A stretch of 64,000 bases of DNA from Clostridium sporogenes (GCF_001020205.1 NZ_CP011663.1:2604001-2668000); one strand, 5' to 3'; shown: positions 16,654 to 26,445, counted from the first letter of the stretch. The notes: generated from the sequence alone by a model not told the origin. Program-made: numbers and translations.

Positions 16654-17051
16654 TATAATGTTTTTAATGCCTCTTCAATATATATAGCAACCGTGATTTC
16701 TTTATAATGACTTAAAGGAAAACCAAATCCAACATTATGATGCTTTCTTCCATTAATCTGCATATCTCCCTCTTGCAAATATATATATGAACTGTTCTGG
16801 AATTGCCATTCAATACGCCCTGTTTTGCAATGATCTATTGCCATCATTTTCACCTTTGGAATAAATTCTGAAAAACAATTCTTCAAGTGGAAATCATTGT
16901 AGATTAAATCAATGCCATGGAACACATTGTAACAAGTCATAGTTCCTTCACCAGTAATGTCTTTCATTTTATATACAATACAGTTTTCCCCTCTCTTTAT
17001 TACAGTAATATTATTACCCAAAGATACATTTTTCTCCATCAGCTTATGCAA
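16644..17051 (-). pseudogene. AraC-family regulator N-terminal fragment
   Basis: A 135-residue frame matching only the effector-binding N-terminal half of a clostridial AraC regulator: YLQEGDMQINGRKHHNVGFGFPLSHYKEITVAIYIEEA. It then runs into ABC transporter DNA and stops out of frame. The DNA-binding C-terminal half is missing. Such regulators usually precede a pair of ABC exporters on the same strand, so the deletion probably removed the rest of this gene, any intervening gene and most of one exporter. Confidence 0.75.
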
Positions 17052-17478
17052 ATTTAGTCATCTCCTTTTAATATTCCAATAATTTCCTTTAACAAATAAA
17101 AAATTCTTCAGTATCCAATAAAAATAGTTAGTATTCTTATTTTAAAGATCCTGTCCTTGTTTTTTAATATAAAAAGTTTCAAAAGTATACCTAGATAACG
17201 ATATAATTTTTATAGCTATTTATATAAAGTTAAATTTAAAATATTAAAAACCTTTTAGTAATATATTTTATCATAGTTTATTATTCCATATTCGACGCTT
17301 TCTCTTTATATGTAAATAGAAATGCCCCTTATTGTAGCTTCATTATATATAGTACAATAAGGGGCATTGTTACAATCTAAAAATTCATATAAACACTCTA
17401 TTTTTTAGAATATTAAAAGAGAAACTTATTTTTTTCATTTACCCTTTTAATAGATTAGTATTTCAATAATAATATATC
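17052..17478. other. intergenic region with strong hairpin
   Basis: About 430 AT-rich bases. The only clear element is the perfect inverted repeat at 17321-17368; no ORF with a ribosome binding site was seen. Confidence 0.5.
17321..17368. terminator. strong hairpin (probable terminator)
   Basis: AATGCCCCTTATTGTA pairs perfectly with TACAATAAGGGGCATT. It lies beyond the ABC permease operon's downstream side and upstream of the AraC fragment, so it probably isolates the two. Confidence 0.75.
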
Positions 17479-18216
17479 CTATTGTTCTACCTCCATTTTA
17501 TTTATATACCAACATCCGTATGCAATGCCTCCAACAAACATTACAGTAGCTATTATAACCTGACTTGGCATAATTGAAATATCTTTAATAATTTTATAAT
17601 GATTTCGTATTAGCATAAGATTAGGTATTACTGGTAGTGGAAATGGTATAAATGCTCTAATGGGTGGTTCACTTAAAAATATAAAACTAGCTACAAGCTG
17701 GATACCAATATATATTACTGGCACAATTATCTTTTTACTTACAATTGCCACAGATGCAGTTACCGTAATCATAAGCATCTGAAAGAAAAAAGCTTTTAAG
17801 GTTATCATTAAATGTTTTATCATAACCGCTGTTGTAAGTGTATCTCTAAAAGATATATAATTCATTAATGTAAGCATAAGAAATTCTATAATATATAATA
17901 GTAAAGATATTAATATTGCAGAAATAATTTTGGCCACAAATACCTTCCATCTTTTATGCTTATATGTTAACATAAGTAGCATTGTGTTATTATTAAATTC
18001 CCACATAAACATATAAGCAATAAGCATATTTATAGCTGCAAGAAAACCATAGGAAAACACCGTTAAGTTCACCCAGGTAAATAAGTCATCTGCATTTTTC
18101 ATAACTGCTGTATTTAAAGTTACTGAACTAAATTGAATAACAAGAAATACTCCAATAATTAATGGGATCCAAATTCTTTTAAACTTCTTTAGTTCACATA
18201 TTACAATATTTAACAT
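17479..18216 (-). CDS. ABC-2 type permease (peptide-antibiotic type), second subunit
   Basis: A 245-residue membrane protein with six hydrophobic segments, for example WIPLIIGVFLVIQFSSV and SYGFLAAINMLIAYMFMWEF. The pattern matches BcrB/MutE-like permeases of bacitracin or lantibiotic self-protection exporters. It is the last gene of a minus-strand unit with a second permease (36 bases upstream), an ATPase and a two-component system. It likely helps remove peptide antibiotics from the membrane; the specific drug is unknown. Confidence 0.8.
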   Translation of the reverse strand: MLNIVICELKKFKRIWIPLIIGVFLVIQFSSVTLNTAVMKNADDLFTWVNLTVFSYGFLAAINMLIAYMFMWEFNNNTMLLMLTYKHKRWKVFVAKIISAILISLLLYIIEFLMLTLMNYISFRDTLTTAVMIKHLMITLKAFFFQMLMITVTASVAIVSKKIIVPVIYIGIQLVASFIFLSEPPIRAFIPFPLPVIPNLMLIRNHYKIIKDISIMPSQVIIATVMFVGGIAYGCWYINKMEVEQ

Positions 18217-18251
18217 AAAAGACCTCCTAATTAAAGATACTATCTATCTTC

Positions 18252-19007
18252 TTAATAAATGTTAGCTTTTCTATAAAATAACATGCATCCTAAAATGCCT
18301 AAAACAAATACAAAAATACCAATATATATATCAGTATTGCTTATTACCATATTTACTGGTATAGGAACCTCTAATATAGGTGTTCTAAGCTTTGCAACGG
18401 GTACTGCTGGTAAAATTGAAAATATATAATCACTATACTTATTTCCTAAAAGATAATTTGCATTTCCTATTATTAGTGCTAAAGAATAAACTGATGAAAT
18501 TATCGTACTTTTACCCATTAAAGCTACTAAAATTGCCATTGGTACCAGGGCCACTTGAAAAATAAATGAAATAACAAATATTTTAAAATGATTTATAAGA
18601 GGTGCTATGCTTAAGGGAGTTTTTAAAAACATAATACCTTTTAAAACTATAAAAATGTAACTCATTAAATAAATAATAGCTATAACTATTATGCTCATTA
18701 AAAATTTATTAATAAAAGCTCCAAATCTACCATTAGGATAGGAAAATTCTATAGGTGCTGTTTTATACCTGAATTCTCTAATAAATATAATCCCAATAAT
18801 GTTGGGGATCACTAATGTAAAAAATATACTAAAAGCTATAAATTCAAATTTAGAAAAGTATCCATACCAATTTAGAGATGACATCATATGTTTATTCATT
18901 GTACTAAACTGTAAACAAATTAAGCCCACTAATAAAATAGTAATATAATATCCCGTTCTTTTTAACTTTAAGAACTCACTATATAATCCATCAAGCACCT
19001 TGTCCAC
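18252..19007 (-). CDS. ABC-2 type permease (peptide-antibiotic type), first subunit
   Basis: A 251-residue polytopic membrane protein: GYYITILLVGLICLQF at the N-terminus and IYIGIFVFVLGILGCMLF at the C-terminus. Its start overlaps the end of the ATPase gene by 17 bases, indicating coupled translation. The loop IREFRYKTAPIEFSYPNGRFGAF is typical of this permease class. It forms the membrane channel with the second permease. Confidence 0.8.
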   Translation of the reverse strand: MDKVLDGLYSEFLKLKRTGYYITILLVGLICLQFSTMNKHMMSSLNWYGYFSKFEFIAFSIFFTLVIPNIIGIIFIREFRYKTAPIEFSYPNGRFGAFINKFLMSIIVIAIIYLMSYIFIVLKGIMFLKTPLSIAPLINHFKIFVISFIFQVALVPMAILVALMGKSTIISSVYSLALIIGNANYLLGNKYSDYIFSILPAVPVAKLRTPILEVPIPVNMVISNTDIYIGIFVFVLGILGCMLFYRKANIY

Positions 19008-19911
19008 CTCCAGTAAGTCTTACAAAATAATCCTCTAGAGTATCATTCATAACATTAACTTCATAAACATCTATTCCTTCTGAAATCATTTTTTTTGCAA
19101 CATCATTTGATTTATCAAGCATCTCGTATATTCTAATTTTATTTGGCTCTATTACTTCATAATCTCTGATATTCATTGATTTTTCTAAAATAGTTATTGC
19201 TTTTTTATCATTATTAACTCTTAAATTAATATAATGCCTATTCTTCTTCTCAAAACTTTTGTAATCAATCTCTTCTAAAAGTTTTCCATTATGAATAATA
19301 CCAATCTTTGTTGCGAGTTGTTGTATTTCTCCAAGTATATGACTTGATACAAGTATTGTTATTTCTTTCTTTTTATTAAGATCTAATAGCGTCTCTCTCA
19401 TTTCCTTAATTCCTACTGGGTCAAGTCCATTAGTTGGCTCATCTAATATAAGAAGTTCTGGTTTATGTAAAAGTGCCCTTGCAACTCCCAACCTTTGTTT
19501 CATACCTAAAGAATATTTCTTAACCTTTTTCTTTTTAATATCATAATTAGTAAGCCCCACAATTTGTAATGCTTCATCCACATATTCCTTATTAGGAATT
19601 CCCATCAATCTTCTATGAATATCAAGATTCTCTCTTGCAGTTAGGTTTGGATAAAAGCCTGGTGTTTCAATTATAGCTCCTATTCGCCCAAAGACCTCCC
19701 TATCTCCCATCTTCTTTCCAAAGAGTTCATATTCCCCTTTTGTTGGAGAAATAAGTCCCATAATCATTCTCAAAGTTGTTGTCTTTCCTGCCCCATTTCT
19801 TCCTAAAAACCCGTATATCTCTCCTTTTTTAATATTCATATTAATATTATCAACTACAGCTGTAGTACCATATTTTCTTGTAAGATTATAAGTTTGTAAT
19901 ATATTTTCCAT
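18991..19911 (-). CDS. ABC transporter ATP-binding protein (BcrA-like)
   Basis: A 306-residue ATPase. Walker A is FLGRNGAGKTTTLRM near residues 35-49, the signature is YSLGMKQRLGVARALL and Walker B is LLILDEPTNGLDP. The C-terminal extension of about 90 residues is usual for BcrA-type drug-export ATPases. It heads the three-gene exporter operon. About 320 bases separate it from the two-component genes, so it may have its own promoter controlled by that response regulator. Confidence 0.9.
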   Translation of the reverse strand: MENILQTYNLTRKYGTTAVVDNINMNIKKGEIYGFLGRNGAGKTTTLRMIMGLISPTKGEYELFGKKMGDREVFGRIGAIIETPGFYPNLTARENLDIHRRLMGIPNKEYVDEALQIVGLTNYDIKKKKVKKYSLGMKQRLGVARALLHKPELLILDEPTNGLDPVGIKEMRETLLDLNKKKEITILVSSHILGEIQQLATKIGIIHNGKLLEEIDYKSFEKKNRHYINLRVNNDKKAITILEKSMNIRDYEVIEPNKIRIYEMLDKSNDVAKKMISEGIDVYEVNVMNDTLEDYFVRLTGGGQGA

Positions 19912-20010
19912 TGTTTTTCCTCCCTTTTAATTATGTGATTTTCTCAAATAGCTAAAACTACAAAGTTCTTAAGATTAATAGATGTTTAAAAAATTTATAA
20001 TTAAATAATT

Positions 20011-20053
20011 AAGGATTATCCCTCATCCATATTCATAATAAGGGCTAATCCTT
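20011..20053. terminator. hairpin between sensor kinase and ABC operon
   Basis: AAGGATTA-CCCT pairs with AGGG-TAATCCTT. It may end the two-component transcript before the ABC operon starts. Confidence 0.6.
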
Positions 20054-20229
20054 AAATTCACACTACGTAATTATTACAAATTTATTAAATTAAATATATT
20101 AAAATAATTAACTAGCACAAGAAATTAAATTAAATGCTTTTAATATCTTTCTTGAATATTGCGTAAAATATAATATTATACAATCCTTTATTAAGTTTTA
20201 CCTAATGCTTTTAGCCTATTCAGTCAATT

Positions 20230-21141
20230 TTAACTATTATCTTTAGGAATTTTTACTGTAAATATTGTTTTTTCATAGGGTATGCTTTTTGCAGTTATAA
20301 TTCCATTCATATGCTGGACCATATTTTTTACTATACTAAGTCCAAGACCACTACCTTGAAAATTTCTATTTCTAGACTTTTCTCCAGTGTATAATCTATC
20401 AAAAATATAAGGAAGTTCATTTTTATCAATGCCCTTTCCTTTATCCCATATGCTAAGAATTACCCATTTATTATCTTCCTTTAAATCAATACTAATAACT
20501 TTTCCTTCATACCCATATTTTAAACTATTTGAAATTAGATTTGTTATAATTCTACTCATATAGTTTTTATCCCCTAAAGCAAAAATCTCTTCATCACCTA
20601 TGTTTATCTCAGGTGTTATATTTCTTTCATTTATTTCATTCATAAAAGTAATTATATTCTTTCTTACTATTTCGGATATATTAAATTTTTCAATAGTTAT
20701 GTCCACATCATTACATTCAAGCTTTGCCACTTGAAAAAACTCTTCCATAAGATCTTTTAAAGCAGTACCTCTTTCTTTAATAATACTAACATATTCTTCT
20801 CTCTTTTCTTTTGTAACAGAATTGTCTGAAAGAAGGTCAACATATCCCATAAGAGCAGTAAGTGGAGTTCTTATATCATGAGAAATATTTGAAATCATTT
20901 TTTGGTGATGATCCTTATAATTTTTATTATCAATAGAAATACTCTCATATTTATCAAGAAAAATATTAATTTCTCTAACAAGTTCCTTATTATTTGCACT
21001 TAAATTATAAAACTTTATTCTTTCCCTTGAATTTTCTTTAAGAATTTTTTCTAATTTTCCAGTAATCCTTTTAGTTTTTATTTTATCATTTAATAATAGT
21101 ATAGATAATATTATTATAATAATTATTAATAACCAATTCAT
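20230..21141 (-). CDS. sensor histidine kinase with short membrane anchor
   Basis: A 303-residue kinase with one hydrophobic stretch (residues 3-17) and no extracellular sensor domain. The phospho-acceptor is H88 in SHDIRTPLTALMGY. The ATPase domain has the N box ITNLISNSLKYG, the G1 box WDKGKGI and the G2 box GSGLGLSIV. Kinases this short next to BcrA-type exporters often sense through their transporter. It overlaps the response regulator gene by 4 bases. Confidence 0.88.
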   Translation of the reverse strand: MNWLLIIIIIILSILLLNDKIKTKRITGKLEKILKENSRERIKFYNLSANNKELVREINIFLDKYESISIDNKNYKDHHQKMISNISHDIRTPLTALMGYVDLLSDNSVTKEKREEYVSIIKERGTALKDLMEEFFQVAKLECNDVDITIEKFNISEIVRKNIITFMNEINERNITPEINIGDEEIFALGDKNYMSRIITNLISNSLKYGYEGKVISIDLKEDNKWVILSIWDKGKGIDKNELPYIFDRLYTGEKSRNRNFQGSGLGLSIVKNMVQHMNGIITAKSIPYEKTIFTVKIPKDNS

Positions 21142-21845
21142 TTTCTATCACCTGTTAATTTGTATCCTATCCCCCAAACAGTTTCTATAAGTTTATGGTC
21201 ATTAGGATCATCCTCAATTTTACTTCTAAGTCTTCTCATATGTACTGTTACCGTATTATAATCTGATAAAAATTCTTCTCCCCATACACTATCATATATC
21301 TGAACTTTGGTAAATACTCTGTTTGGATTTTCAAAAAAAAGCTTAAGAATTTTCATTTCCTTTGCAGTAAGAGTAAGTTCCTTTCCTCCTTTTGTAACTA
21401 TATATTTATTCATATTAAATTTTACATTACCATAATGATATATTTTATCTTCATTGTTAGCGCTAGTTTCATTATAGTAAATAGCTCTTCTTATATTGGA
21501 TTTAACTCTTGCTATAAGCTCTGGTATTGAAAATGGTTTTACGATATAGTCATCTGCTCCCATACCAAGCCCTATTATTTTATCACTGTCTTCTCCCTTT
21601 GCAGAAAGTATTATAATAGGCACTTTGCTTTTTTCTCTAATCCTTCTCATTGCCTCAATACCATCCATAACCGGCATCATAACATCCATAATTACCATAT
21701 GATACCCTTCACCTTGGAATTTTTCCACAGCTTCAAGTCCATGAAAAGCTTGTCCTGCATCATATCCTTCCTTTATTAAGGATTCTTTTATCATATTATT
21801 TATATTAACATCATCTTCTACAATTAATATATTTAGTTTTTCCAT
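21138..21845 (-). CDS. OmpR/PhoB-type response regulator
   Basis: A 235-residue regulator. The receiver domain has acidic residues DD at 11-12, phospho-acceptor D54 in VIMDVMMPV, and Lys in YIVKPFS. The C-terminal winged helix shows LTAKEMKILKLFFENPNRVFTK and TVTVHMRRLRSKIEDDP. It is first in the unit with the kinase and probably controls the ABC exporter downstream. Confidence 0.9.
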   Translation of the reverse strand: MEKLNILIVEDDVNINNMIKESLIKEGYDAGQAFHGLEAVEKFQGEGYHMVIMDVMMPVMDGIEAMRRIREKSKVPIIILSAKGEDSDKIIGLGMGADDYIVKPFSIPELIARVKSNIRRAIYYNETSANNEDKIYHYGNVKFNMNKYIVTKGGKELTLTAKEMKILKLFFENPNRVFTKVQIYDSVWGEEFLSDYNTVTVHMRRLRSKIEDDPNDHKLIETVWGIGYKLTGDRK

Positions 21846-22060
21846 AATATCACTTTGTATAATAAGTCTATATTAAAATTTATTATACTTTTTCCTTTCA
21901 TAATATTTTTATCATTATTTATACAAGTTATCTATGTATAAAAAATCATAAAAGCCTATTACAATTATACAAAATAGTAAAATATTTTTCTATATGTGAA
22001 TTAAACACACTAAAAGCCCCCATTATGTGAGAGCTTTTAAGCTATTATTCTCTTATTGTA

Positions 22061-22104
22061 AATAAGCATAAGACAGAGACTAACTGCTGTTTTATGCTTA
22101 TTTA
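22061..22104 (-). terminator. terminator of LysM protein gene
   Basis: TAAGCATAAGACAG pairs with CTGTTTTATGCTTA (one G:T). It lies about 40 bases after the minus-strand LysM gene stop. Confidence 0.8.
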
Positions 22105-22141
22105 TGTTTACACTTAACTAAAAAGTACTTTTCTCTAAAAA

Positions 22142-23179
22142 CTATTGTCCATTTGCTTTTAATACATTAGATTGGTGTGTTTGATCTATTGCAGGATTTG
22201 AATGTCCTACACTATTGTAGAAATACATATCTAAATGACCGGCCAGACCGTTATCATAAACATTAGTATCACCATGAGGCATTCCAGTTACACTTACAGC
22301 AAGTTGATAATATTTTCCACCTTGAGAAAAACATAATATCATAGGTCTTTTATAGTTCCATGACCAACTAGGAAATATTTTTTTCAGATTGGCTGTATCC
22401 TCTTTTGTAAGTGCTACTATATCTGCATGATTAGCCCCGCCATAATACTTAGCTTTAAAAGTTATGCCAGTATTTAAATCTTTAATAGTAGCAGTTTGTC
22501 CAACTGTAAAAATTCTTCTTCCATTTTCCCAATTATATAAATCACCATATATATTATTAGTTTTTGCTCTCATCATAGTAATACCAACAGGTGAAACTAT
22601 TCCTGTAGAATTTACTGGTACAGTTAAAATTTGACCTGGCATCAATATATTAGATGCAAGCATATTACTTTTCATTATAGCATCCATAGAGGTATTATAT
22701 TTTTGAGCCACTGTCCATAAATTTTCTCCTACACCTACTTTATGATTTGTAGTTTTAACCTTTGAGGAAACTGTTGTATTAGTATTATAAGAATTACTTG
22801 AAATAACTAAAACTTGCCCAATAAAAATAGTGTCCCTAGTTAAATTATTGAGTTGTTTGATTTTGTCAACTGTTGTTTTATATTGGACAGATAACTTCCA
22901 AAGAGTATCTCCTGAAACTACTGTATGTTTTATAGTATTAGAAGTAGTAGTACCTGTATTTGAAATAGTTAAAACTTGTCCAACATATATAGGATTATTT
23001 ACATTAAGCTTATTTAATGTAGTTATGTTTGAAACTGTAGTATTAAACTTTTGAGATATTTTCCATAAAGAATCTCCACTTTGCACAGTATAATTTATTG
23101 TATTTGCTTTTGCCACACTTGATCCCGCTAATAAAAAAATAGTTATAAGAACTGTTGTGATTAATTTTTTAGATTTCAT
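22142..23179 (-). CDS. secreted protein with three LysM repeats
   Basis: A 345-residue protein with a signal peptide (residues 1-26, ending VAKA). Three LysM repeats follow, at about 29-72 (YTVQSGDSLWKISQKFN), 83-127 (HTVVSGDTLWKLSVQYK) and 143-187 (HKVGVGENLWTVAQKYN). The C-terminal domain of about 150 residues (RAKTNNIYGDLYNWENG... HADIVALTKEDTANLKKIFP... HLDMYFYNSVGHSN) is not a peptidase I can name. The LysM repeats bind peptidoglycan; the tail may be a cell-wall or spore-related domain. Monocistronic with its own terminator. Confidence 0.8.
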   Translation of the reverse strand: MKSKKLITTVLITIFLLAGSSVAKANTINYTVQSGDSLWKISQKFNTTVSNITTLNKLNVNNPIYVGQVLTISNTGTTTSNTIKHTVVSGDTLWKLSVQYKTTVDKIKQLNNLTRDTIFIGQVLVISSNSYNTNTTVSSKVKTTNHKVGVGENLWTVAQKYNTSMDAIMKSNMLASNILMPGQILTVPVNSTGIVSPVGITMMRAKTNNIYGDLYNWENGRRIFTVGQTATIKDLNTGITFKAKYYGGANHADIVALTKEDTANLKKIFPSWSWNYKRPMILCFSQGGKYYQLAVSVTGMPHGDTNVYDNGLAGHLDMYFYNSVGHSNPAIDQTHQSNVLKANGQ

Positions 23180-23278
23180 AAAAGTCCTCCTTTTATATAT
23201 ATAATAATTAGTTATGTTATCGAAAAAATTATACTATTTTTAATTAGTGGCATCATGGAAATACAAGTAATATTTGTA

Positions 23279-23413
23279 TTATAAATCAAAAGCACCATAA
23301 AATAATACTAAAATTGCACCTTGTTGTCCTCCACCTGATGCTGAACAAAGTACCTTTAATCCTTCTAATGGTGAAAACCAATTTTGGGGAATGTTTTTTG
23401 TGTTATTATAGTA
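23279..23413 (-). pseudogene. short Gly-rich coding remnant
   Basis: An open minus-strand frame ends NWFSPLEGLKVLC, then SASGGGQQGAIL and VLFYGAFDL before a TAA. Composition and amphipathy look like real coding sequence, but no ATG, GTG or TTG start with a ribosome binding site exists before an upstream in-frame TGA. I do not recognise the family. It may be the tail of a deleted small protein. Confidence 0.3.
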
Positions 23414-23476
23414 GTAAATATTTATACAAATATATCATAAAATACTAAATATAACTGATATTTTAGGAGATGAATT

Positions 23477-24235
23477 ATGAACTATATAATATTTGATTTA
23501 GAATTTAATCAGGCATATAATAGCCAAATTGAAATTAAATGTCCTTTTGAAATAATTCAGATAGGAGCTATAAAGCTCAATGAAGGTTTCACTACCATTG
23601 ATACTTTTAATGCATTAGTAAAACCTGAAATATATTCAGATTTAAATCCTTTTGTAAAAAATCTTACTAACCTCACAATGGATTCTTTAAATAAAGCAAA
23701 ACCTTTTAGGGAAGTCTATAAAGATTTTTTGAAGTTTTTAAATAAAGATAAGAATATCTTCTGTATCTGGGGCATGGCTGATATGAAAGAGTTATTTAGA
23801 AATATAGTATATTACGAATTAGATACTGAACCTATCCCTAAAGAATACATAAATGTTCAAGCCTATACAGGTAAATATTTAAAGTATCCTAAGTCTGTTA
23901 ATATTGGTCTTAGTATTGCTATTGAATTATTCCATATAACTAAAAATAATGATTTTCATAATGCTTTTAATGATGCTTTCTATACTGCTGAAGTTTTTAA
24001 AAAAATCTACTCAGAAAAGATAAAAACTAAAATATATAAACCAATGAATAATACAACTACTTGTAGACATAAAAATACAAAAACAAAAATAGACACAGTA
24101 AACCTCTTTAAACAATTTGAAAAAATGTTCAATACAAAACTTACCTTACAAGAACAGGATATGATTAAATTAGCTTATATGATGGGAAAAACCAATCAAT
24201 TTCAAATTAATTCCCCTGATAAAGCAAAGAAATAA
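23477..24235 (+). CDS. DEDDh 3'-5' exonuclease (KapD/ERI-1-like)
   Basis: A 252-residue exonuclease. Exo I is IIFDLEFNQ (Asp7, Glu9), Exo II surrounds IFCIWGMADMKEL, and Exo III is HNAFNDAFYTAEVF with catalytic His and Asp. This is the DNA polymerase III epsilon/RNase T fold, close to KapD-like inhibitors of sporulation and ERI-1 RNases. The last 60 residues are a helical tail. It has a TTAGGAGA site and a terminator at its 3' end; it is the only plus-strand gene in this part. Confidence 0.85.
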   Translation: MNYIIFDLEFNQAYNSQIEIKCPFEIIQIGAIKLNEGFTTIDTFNALVKPEIYSDLNPFVKNLTNLTMDSLNKAKPFREVYKDFLKFLNKDKNIFCIWGMADMKELFRNIVYYELDTEPIPKEYINVQAYTGKYLKYPKSVNIGLSIAIELFHITKNNDFHNAFNDAFYTAEVFKKIYSEKIKTKIYKPMNNTTTCRHKNTKTKIDTVNLFKQFEKMFNTKLTLQEQDMIKLAYMMGKTNQFQINSPDKAKK

Positions 24236-24263
24236 GAGAGCAGATAAATTTTTCTACTCTCTT
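24235..24263 (+). terminator. terminator of exonuclease gene
   Basis: AGAGAG-AGA pairs with TCT-CTCTCT, followed by TTTAAATTATTATTTT; it begins at the stop codon. Confidence 0.65.
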
Positions 24264-24401
24264 TAAATTATTATTTTATAGCTTATATATTCTACTAACA
24301 ATAAATTAATATAATAATTACCATTTACAAATTCCATCCTAATAGCTAATCATATAAAATATTATTAATTATTACAATTTCTAACTCTATTGGATAACTA
24401 C

Positions 24402-24527
24402 CAACTCTACTACTTCCATCCTCTTCAAAGTGGTAGTAAATAGCGGTTACGTTCCTTGGAATAAGGATTTCTAAGCTTTAGTGTGAGTAAAACTCCTTCT
24501 GAAGCTTAGAACTCTGTTTATTCCTAT
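24402..24527. repeat. complex palindromic element
   Basis: Two nested structures: TACTACTT/AAGTGGTAGTA, then a long imperfect hairpin from GGAATAAGG (24453) to TTTATTCC (24527) with inner arms TTCTAAGCTTTAG and CTGAAGCTTAGAA. It lies just after the stop of the DUF116 gene. Without a clean T-run it is more elaborate than a plain terminator. Confidence 0.45.
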
Positions 24528-24529
24528 AC

Positions 24530-25672
24530 TTATTTTTCTACACCAATAGTATATAATAATCTATCACTATTTATATCAGTAACAATTCCTTTTTCATGCC
24601 AATGATTCTTACATCCACAATAATCTAACAATACACATTGTGGAATAAATCCTAACTCTTTTGCTTTCCATCCACCTGAAATAAGGTTAAGAACACAAGC
24701 TACACCTATTATCCCTGTATAATCTTTTTTAATTTTTTCTTTTACAAATGCAGATGATTCATGAGGAATAATATAAACTTCAAAATTATATTTTTCCCCT
24801 AATTTTGTATACTCATTAACCTTACAGGATTTTGTACAATTTTTGCATACATATCCATTTTTAGTTTTGTAAGCTTTGCAATTATTAAAATTTAGTCTCA
24901 TACAAGCTGGCAAAAGTAATCTTTTTTCTTTGGTTTTTAAAAATTCCTCTCTATAAGCTCTATTTAATATATCGGCTCCTACCATATTTAAATGATATTC
25001 TACTCTTTTACGTCCACAATATATATAATCTTCTTTCCATTTATGTTTTTTATAAGTAGAATCATGAAACTCATTAACATTTTTAGTATAAATACCTAAT
25101 ACTTCCTCGCTTCTTACTTCAAACCATTCACCTAAATTTATTATTAACAATAAAAAATTCTTAATTTCATCTTCTGATTTATTAGATAAAAATTTTTCCC
25201 ATTTTTCTAATCTTTTGACTTCTTGTTTAAACTCACCTGTAGCTGATAACCACTGAATTAACTTTTTTACATTATCTAATGTATAATCTACCTTATGACT
25301 ACTATTTTTATATAAAAATAATGTTTCTAAAATACCTCTAAAAAAATCTGACGACTTTTTCATATTCTCTTTTTCTCTTAATTTAGATAATTTTATAAGG
25401 ATATTTTTAGGTGTGTTTTTTAATAAAATTGCTTTATTTACATAACATCTCCATAATACACCTAACATAAGTAGTTCAAGCAAATACTCTGCATTACTTC
25501 TTAATTTTTCTATATTATTTTTTAATATAAATTTTTTAAAATCATTTATCCAATTATTACTTTCATTATATATTTTGCTTATAACTTCATCTGTAAAAAT
25601 TGATAAATCTTGATAATATCTATTAGAGTTTTTATCTTTATTGCATAATGTATAAGTTATAATTTCTTTCAT
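24530..25672 (-). CDS. DUF116 domain protein
   Basis: A 380-residue protein. The N-terminal 220 residues are helical and unfamiliar. The C-terminal part (from about 235) is a DUF116 domain: LLLPACMRLNFNNCKA, CKNCTKSCKVNEYTKLGEKY, GIIGVACVLNLISGGWKAKELGFIPQ and LDYCGCKNHW. The many cysteines suggest a metal or iron-sulfur site. Function unknown. Monocistronic; a large palindrome follows the stop codon. Confidence 0.82.
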   Translation of the reverse strand: MKEIITYTLCNKDKNSNRYYQDLSIFTDEVISKIYNESNNWINDFKKFILKNNIEKLRSNAEYLLELLMLGVLWRCYVNKAILLKNTPKNILIKLSKLREKENMKKSSDFFRGILETLFLYKNSSHKVDYTLDNVKKLIQWLSATGEFKQEVKRLEKWEKFLSNKSEDEIKNFLLLIINLGEWFEVRSEEVLGIYTKNVNEFHDSTYKKHKWKEDYIYCGRKRVEYHLNMVGADILNRAYREEFLKTKEKRLLLPACMRLNFNNCKAYKTKNGYVCKNCTKSCKVNEYTKLGEKYNFEVYIIPHESSAFVKEKIKKDYTGIIGVACVLNLISGGWKAKELGFIPQCVLLDYCGCKNHWHEKGIVTDINSDRLLYTIGVEK

Positions 25673-25781
25673 TAAATTCTTTTTCGCACTCCAATCAAAG
25701 TATTTATTCTCTTATTACTATAATATATAAACTTATAATAAATGCAAATAAAAACTCAAGTTTCTATTATATTTTTATAAA

Positions 25782-26050
25782 TTATTCGTCCATTGGCTTT
25801 AGTTTCATTCCTCATATTGCAAGCTGACCTAGAATTGGTATTAATTCTTTGCATGCGTCCGTAGTTTTATATTCAACACGAAGGGGTATTTCCATAAATT
25901 GTTCTCGAATAATCAGGCCAGCTTGCTCCAGTTCTTTTAGTGAACTGGATAACATTGTATTTGAAATCCTTTTAAGTTTCCTTTATTACTTGTTCTATGG
26001 TCATCCTTGACGCTTCATCCCAAACTTGTAATTTACCAAAAATTATTCCT
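25782..26050 (-). pseudogene. HxlR-family regulator pseudogene
   Basis: Minus-strand frame RISNTMLSSSLKELEQAGLI then IREQFMEIPLRVEYKTTDAC and KELIPILGQLAI is the HxlR winged helix. It is followed by TGA where Trp is usual, then GMKLKPMDE. Upstream the frame is broken around 25980 and the conserved start is lost. At least two lesions make it a pseudogene. Confidence 0.75.
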
Positions 26051-26445
26051 CTTTGCTATACTATTGAATTGATTTTTTCTATATGAAAAATTTATTAATA
26101 TTGAAAAAATAATATAGCTAAAGGTATTAGATTGTCAGCCTAGTGATATATTAGAATACATCGATAATAAAAATGAGTTATAAATTTTTTTAAAAAATAT
26201 TATACTCATAAATACTGATCATGTAATATTAATGACTCCTTATCATACTTTAAAACTAAAATTTATTAGTTAACTTTTTATTTCCTTTATTATAAATCTC
26301 TATATTATAAAAAACAAATTTGCATTTAGATTTAAGTAGTATTGATGATAGTATTAAAATTAAATGATAGTATTTCCAAAATTACAAACTTAAATCTTTA
26401 GATATTCATAATTTAATAGATATAAAAGCTAAAAACAGTAGAAGT
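26051..26445. other. AT-rich gene-poor stretch
   Basis: Apart from the regulator tail at 26118-26183, nothing with a ribosome binding site or clear fold was seen. It probably consists of decayed coding DNA. Confidence 0.4.
26118..26183 (+). pseudogene. tail of an XRE-type regulator gene
   Basis: A plus-strand frame preceded by a TAG encodes LKVLDCQPSDILEYIDNKNE-L and a stop. The CQPSDILEY block is the usual end of small Cro/CI-type regulators. Only this C-terminal end survives. Confidence 0.5.
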
